Source: an uncultured Lachnospiraceae bacterium (GTDB lineage: Bacteria; Bacillota; Clostridia; Lachnospirales; Lachnospiraceae). From it: a stretch of 53,785 nt of DNA. The stretch is from NCBI GenBank assembly GCA_910588215.1, contig CAJUQJ010000028.1, forward strand, positions 1-53,785. Reading direction: 5' to 3'. Below, piece by piece: positions 50,328 through 53,785 of the stretch. The stretch's first letter is position 1. Each line of letters starts with the position of its first letter. The notes under the pieces were generated by a model. It saw only the letters and a list, made by a program, of their open reading frames with translations. It searched no databases and was not told the origin of the DNA. A program made the translations under genes and the position numbers.

Positions 50328-51170
50328 TTATTTGATGGATCTGCCGTCTCTTCTTCTTACGATCAGCTTGTTGGACGCTTTCTTCTTCTTACGTGTCTTC
50401 AAGCCAAGTGCAGGTTTGCCCCAAGGTGTGCTCGGACCAGGACGACCGATCGGTGCACGACCTTCACCACCACCATGCGGATGGTCGTTGGGGTTCATAA
50501 CGGAACCGCGGACTGTAGGACGGATACCCATATGACGCTTACGTCCCGCCTTACCGATCTTGATCAGGTTGTGATCTACATTGCCGACTGTACCTACGGT
50601 CGCACGGCATAAGATCGGAACCATTCTCATCTCGCCGGAAGGTAATCTCAGTGTGGCGTACTTGCCTTCCTTCGCCATGAGCTGTGCGCTGTTACCCGCA
50701 GAACGAACCATCTGTCCGCCCTTGCCGGGGTATAACTCAATATTGTGGATCAGAGTACCTACAGGAATCTCAGACAGCGGCAAGCAATTGCCCACTCTGA
50801 TCTCCGCCTCGGGACCGTTCATGACTTTCATGCCAACTTTCAAGCCTTCCGGAGCGATGATATATGCCTTCTCGCCATCCTCATAGCAGATGAGCGCGAT
50901 GTTGGCTGTTCTATTCGGATCGTACTCGATGCCGACCACCTTGGCCGGAATACCGTCCTTCATTCTCTTGAAATCGATGTTTCTGTATAATCTTCTGCTT
51001 CCGCCGCCATGATGTCTGACTGTGATCTTACCCTGATTGTTACGTCCTGCATTCTTCTTCAAAGAAGTGCAGAGCGATTTCTCAGGTGTGCTCTTCGTAA
51101 TCTCAGAAAAGTCAGAGCCCGTCATGTTACGTCTGGAAGGGGTATATGGGTTATATGTCTTGATTCCCAT
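50328..51170 (-). CDS. rplB: 50S ribosomal protein L2
   Basis: A 280-residue L2 near the peptidyl transferase centre. MGIKTYNPYTPSRRNMT, RHHGGGSRRLYR and the C-terminal GSVMNPNDHPHGGGEGRAPI are typical. ATG 51170 has AAGGAG eight bases upstream. Confidence 0.97.
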   Translation of the reverse strand: MGIKTYNPYTPSRRNMTGSDFSEITKSTPEKSLCTSLKKNAGRNNQGKITVRHHGGGSRRLYRNIDFKRMKDGIPAKVVGIEYDPNRTANIALICYEDGEKAYIIAPEGLKVGMKVMNGPEAEIRVGNCLPLSEIPVGTLIHNIELYPGKGGQMVRSAGNSAQLMAKEGKYATLRLPSGEMRMVPILCRATVGTVGNVDHNLIKIGKAGRKRHMGIRPTVRGSVMNPNDHPHGGGEGRAPIGRPGPSTPWGKPALGLKTRKKKKASNKLIVRRRDGRSIK

Positions 51171-51342
51171 GATCTTTTCTCCTTTTCTTATCAGATTTTT
51201 GCGCGGAGCCTTATCTGTCCGGCCCGCATACCTTATCTTACACTTCACTGCCCAGGAAGGAATCCCTTAATAAATTCCATACGAATATGTCGTTTCTCTT
51301 AGGCCGCGTATCCTAGAGGTCTTAGAAAAACGCATCGCATTC

Positions 51343-51642
51343 TTACAGGCCTGTGAAGATCTCGATATCCTTGCTGTCCTCTGTCAGCTGTACGATAGCC
51401 TTCTTGGTCTTGGCAGTCTTGCCGTAAACCATACCACGTCTCTTCGTCTTGCCGTCCTGATTCATGGTGTTGACTTTCGCAACCTTAGTTCCCTCGAACA
51501 TCTTCTCAACAGCTTCCTTGATCTGCGTCTTGTTAGCTTCCGGATGAACCAGGAAAGTATATTTCTTCTCGCTCATGCCAGCCATACTCTTCTCGGTGAT
51601 GACCGGTTTGAGGATTACATCATAATACTGAATCGCTGCCAT
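51343..51642 (-). CDS. rplW: 50S ribosomal protein L23
   Basis: A 99-residue L23 at the tunnel exit, docking site of trigger factor and SRP. YYDVILKPVITEKS, FLVHPEANKTQIKEAVEKMF and KVNTMNQDGKTKRRG are typical. Its ATG overlaps the rplD stop by one base. Confidence 0.97.
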   Translation of the reverse strand: MAAIQYYDVILKPVITEKSMAGMSEKKYTFLVHPEANKTQIKEAVEKMFEGTKVAKVNTMNQDGKTKRRGMVYGKTAKTKKAIVQLTEDSKDIEIFTGL

Positions 51643-52262
51643 TATGCATACACCTCCTCGATCTTAGCCACGGCATCCTTCGTGATCACAAGCGTGTCAC
51701 CTTTCAGGATATCGTATACGTTGATGTCCTTTGCCACTACTGTGGAAATGGTCGGCAGATTTCTTGCGGAGCAGATTACATTTGCATCCTGTTCACCGAT
51801 CACCACCATAGCCTTCGTTACTTTAAGGTTATCCATAACCTCTTTAAACTTCTTCGTCTTGATATCATTAAGCTTCAGCTCATCCAATACGATCAGCTTA
51901 TTGTCCTGTACTCTGCTCGTGAGAACAGATTTGAGGGCCAGCTGCTTCTCTTTCTTATTCATCTTGAAAGAGTAATCTCTCGGAACGGGAGCAAACACAA
52001 CTCCGCCACCTTTCCACTGAGGCGCTCTTGTGGACCCCTGTCTTGCATGACCGGTTCCTTTCTGCCTCCAGGGTTTCCTGCCTCCGCCGGAAACTTCGGA
52101 ACGAGTCTTAGCCTTCTGCGTTCCCTGACGCCTGTTCGCAAGTGTCTGAACAACTGCCAAATGTACCAGATGCTCATTGATCTCGACTCCGAACACCGCA
52201 TCATTCAAATCCATCTTGCCGACTTCTTTGCCTTCCATATTATAAACAGATACGTTTGCCAT
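51642..52262 (-). CDS. rplD: 50S ribosomal protein L4
   Basis: A 206-residue L4 with the tunnel loop RQGTQKAKTRSEVSGGGRKP and WRQKGTGHARQGSTRAPQWK. In enteric bacteria L4 represses its own S10 operon; whether it does so here is unknown. AGGAGG is nine bases before ATG. Confidence 0.97.
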   Translation of the reverse strand: MANVSVYNMEGKEVGKMDLNDAVFGVEINEHLVHLAVVQTLANRRQGTQKAKTRSEVSGGGRKPWRQKGTGHARQGSTRAPQWKGGGVVFAPVPRDYSFKMNKKEKQLALKSVLTSRVQDNKLIVLDELKLNDIKTKKFKEVMDNLKVTKAMVVIGEQDANVICSARNLPTISTVVAKDINVYDILKGDTLVITKDAVAKIEEVYA

Positions 52263-52297
52263 CTGAATGGTCCTCCTTTCATCTGTGACTCAGGTCA

Positions 52298-52984
52298 CTA
52301 TTTCGCATTCACCTTAGTGGTCTCTTTGACGGTTACTAAGGCTTTTCTCGGGCCCGGTACAGCACCTTTGACAAGGATAAGATTCTTATCCGCATCAACT
52401 CTCACTACTGTAAGATTCTGAACTGTCACTCTCACGCAACCCATGTGTCCCGGCATTCCTTTGCCCTTGAACACCTTACTCGGTGAGGAACATGCACCAT
52501 TGGAACCCTGATGGCGATGGAATTTGGAACCGTGAGTCATGGGACCTCTATGCTGACCGTGTCTCTTGATCGCGCCCTGGAATCCCTTACCTTTGGATAT
52601 CGCGGACACGTCTACTCTGTCACCGTTCGCAAAGATATCTGCCTTGATCTCACTTCCAAGCGTATACTCTTCTGCGTTCTCCAGCTTCAACTCTCTCACA
52701 TATCTCTTGCTGGAAACGCCCGCCTTATCGAAGTGGCCTTTCAGCGCCTTATTGACGCCGTGTCTGTGGATAACTTCTTTCTTACCGCTCTTGTCTTTGT
52801 TGACGGTCTTATCCTTCTTATCTACAAAGCCAACCTGTACAGCGCTGTAACCGTCATTCTCTTTTGTTTTGACCTGTGTCACCGCACAAGGGCCTGCCTG
52901 AAGTACGGTGACGGGTGTCAATGTTCCGTCTTCGTTGAAGATTTGAGTCATTCCGACTTTTGTTGCCAAGATAGCTTTCTTCAT
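52298..52984 (-). CDS. rplC: 50S ribosomal protein L3
   Basis: A 228-residue L3. MKKAILATKVGMTQIFNEDG, KGFQGAIKRHGQHRGPMTHG and the HRHQGS loop near the peptidyl transferase centre are canonical. AGGAGG is eight bases before ATG. Confidence 0.97.
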   Translation of the reverse strand: MKKAILATKVGMTQIFNEDGTLTPVTVLQAGPCAVTQVKTKENDGYSAVQVGFVDKKDKTVNKDKSGKKEVIHRHGVNKALKGHFDKAGVSSKRYVRELKLENAEEYTLGSEIKADIFANGDRVDVSAISKGKGFQGAIKRHGQHRGPMTHGSKFHRHQGSNGACSSPSKVFKGKGMPGHMGCVRVTVQNLTVVRVDADKNLILVKGAVPGPRKALVTVKETTKVNAK

Positions 52985-53040
52985 TTCCTTTACCTCCTGT
53001 TACTCTACAGCGGACCAATGTCAATCACCTTCCGGTCTCG

Positions 53041-53095
53041 GGAAAATTTATGCGAAGCATAATTTTCCGAAGTTAATCCCGCAGGGATTTACTTC
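53041..53095 (-). promoter_or_regulatory. two stem-loops between rpsJ and rplC
   Basis: GGAAAATTTATG-CGAA-GCATAATTTTCC (53041-53068, UUCG-type loop on the minus strand) and GAAGTTAATCCC / GGGATTTACTTC with a three-base loop (53069-53095). They fill the 131-base spacer after rpsJ and may process or attenuate the transcript. Confidence 0.55.
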
Positions 53096-53115
53096 TGGTC
53101 ATCCTAGTAGGGGTC

Positions 53116-53433
53116 TTATTTGTTCTTCATCTTAATGTCGATATAGACACCTGCAGGCATCTCCAGTCTCTGCAGTGCATCCACCGTCTTGGGTGTAGGT
53201 GTGATGATATCGATGAGTCTCTTGTGAGTCCTCTGCTCGAACTGCTCTCTGGAATCCTTGTACTTGTGAACCGCTCTAAGAATGGTCACTACTTCCTTCT
53301 TGGTCGGAAGCGGTACGGGACCGCTCACCTGAGATCCGTTCTTCTTTACTGTCTCGATGATTTTCTTTGCAGATGCATCAACCAACTGATGATCATAGGC
53401 TTTAAGTGTAATTCTCATTACTTGACTTGCCAT
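53116..53433 (-). CDS. rpsJ: 30S ribosomal protein S10
   Basis: A 105-residue S10, also the NusG-linking NusE in antitermination. RITLKAYDHQLVDASAKKII, VSGPVPLPTKKEVVTILRA and RTHKRLIDIITPTPKTVDAL are typical. AGGAGG is ten bases before ATG. First gene of the S10-spc-alpha run of 30 genes. Confidence 0.97.
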   Translation of the reverse strand: MASQVMRITLKAYDHQLVDASAKKIIETVKKNGSQVSGPVPLPTKKEVVTILRAVHKYKDSREQFEQRTHKRLIDIITPTPKTVDALQRLEMPAGVYIDIKMKNK

Positions 53434-53473
53434 AAAAAAAGTCGCCTCCTTTTCGCACTTTTAATGAATAAGT

Positions 53474-53586
53474 ACGACAAGCGGTGACTGTACACTCTCC
53501 CGTGTGTGTCCTGATTATTTTCACATCGAACTACTACACGTCGTTTCCGGCTGACCGGACATTTTGTCTGTACAGTGACTTGTCGT
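53474..53586 (-). ncRNA. structured leader of the S10 operon
   Basis: In the roughly 235-base leader, ACGACAAG-TCACTGTACA (53569-53586 on minus) pairs with TGTACAGTCACCGCTTGTCGT (53474-53494; given here as plus ACGACAAGCGGTGACTGTAC plus one base), a long stem with a small bulge. A TCCGG-TCAG-CCGGA hairpin lies within. It looks like an autoregulatory ribosomal-protein leader; the ligand is unknown. Confidence 0.6.
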
Positions 53587-53676
53587 CAGTTTCCTAACTT
53601 GACATTCGCTCCACGGAAAACCTGCCACACGGGCAGCAACCTCACGCTTCACAGCTATCATGCCACAGCAATGATT

Positions 53677-53705
53677 AGTATACATGATGAATTTCTAAGA
53701 TGCAA
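53677..53705 (-). promoter_or_regulatory. sigma-A promoter of the S10 operon
   Basis: Minus-strand TTGCAT (53700-53705), 17-base spacer, TATACT (53677-53682). A run of A and T upstream (53706-53760) could be an UP element bound by the alpha subunit. Predicted start near 53670. Confidence 0.78.
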
Positions 53706-53785
53706 GTATTTTTTTGAAAAATTTAAGAAATTAAAAATTTCAACCTTTTTTTGAACAATTTTTCACTTTCGGCATATTTACTAAT

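Overview
The window looks like a chromosomal segment of a motile, spore-type Clostridia bacterium, most likely a Lachnospiraceae. The basis is the complete S10-spc-alpha ribosomal cluster with a KOW-domain gene between map and infA, zinc-type S14 and L36, CBir1-like flagellins, a PPi-type phosphofructokinase and strong AGGAGG ribosome sites. No species name can be given from the sequence alone. Nearly everything is on the minus strand; plus-strand genes are an AraC regulator, two alpha-glucosidases, a small recombinase and an M15 peptidase.

Layout. 1-4 kb: a partial tRNA-Pro, then a housekeeping run (metallophosphoesterase, RdgB, an amidase-fold protein that has lost all its zinc ligands, a THUMP methyltransferase). 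4-10 kb: a HAAS/DUF1700-like membrane protein, the metNIQ methionine transporter, cysK and a large unknown membrane protein. 10-23 kb: a carbohydrate region (AraC regulator, two GH13 alpha-glucosidases, glycogen phosphorylase, LacI-family regulator) enclosing a lipoprotein next to a two-component system. 23-27 kb: two tandem flagellin genes, a csrA gene and an apparent invertible DNA cassette. 27-36 kb: PPi-phosphofructokinase, truA, the EcfT/A2/A1 transporter module, an M15 peptidase and a chemoreceptor. 36-53.8 kb: rplQ back to rpsJ, ending with a structured leader and promoter of the S10 operon.

The most interesting system lies at 25.3-26.9 kb. A 193-residue tyrosine recombinase is enclosed by two 29-bp inverted sites (28/29 identical), each made of 9-bp inverted half-sites around an 11-bp asymmetric spacer. 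Inside the cassette, at its right end, sits a near-consensus sigma-28 (flagellar) promoter, TAAA-N15-TCCGATAT, plus a sigma-A-like promoter, both pointing outward. As read here they point away from csrA and the flagellins. Inversion would place them just upstream of a short leader ORF, csrA and the two flagellin genes. Both flagellin leaders carry a stem-loop with GGA in its loop at identical spacing from a GGA-containing Shine-Dalgarno, as in the CsrA-controlled hag leader of Bacillus. This suggests flagellin production under a two-layer switch: DNA inversion above and CsrA below. The orientation and its effect are inference from sequence.

The region is also rich in short mobile or dispersed repeats. 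A 210-bp MITE-like element with a 9-bp target duplication has replaced the end of truA, and a second copy in inverted orientation lies upstream of ecfA1. A 166-bp element with CTAGTACTCCGTACT ends lies at 27.0 kb. Several families of 35-80 bp palindromic repeats are scattered between genes, including between rpsD and rpoA.
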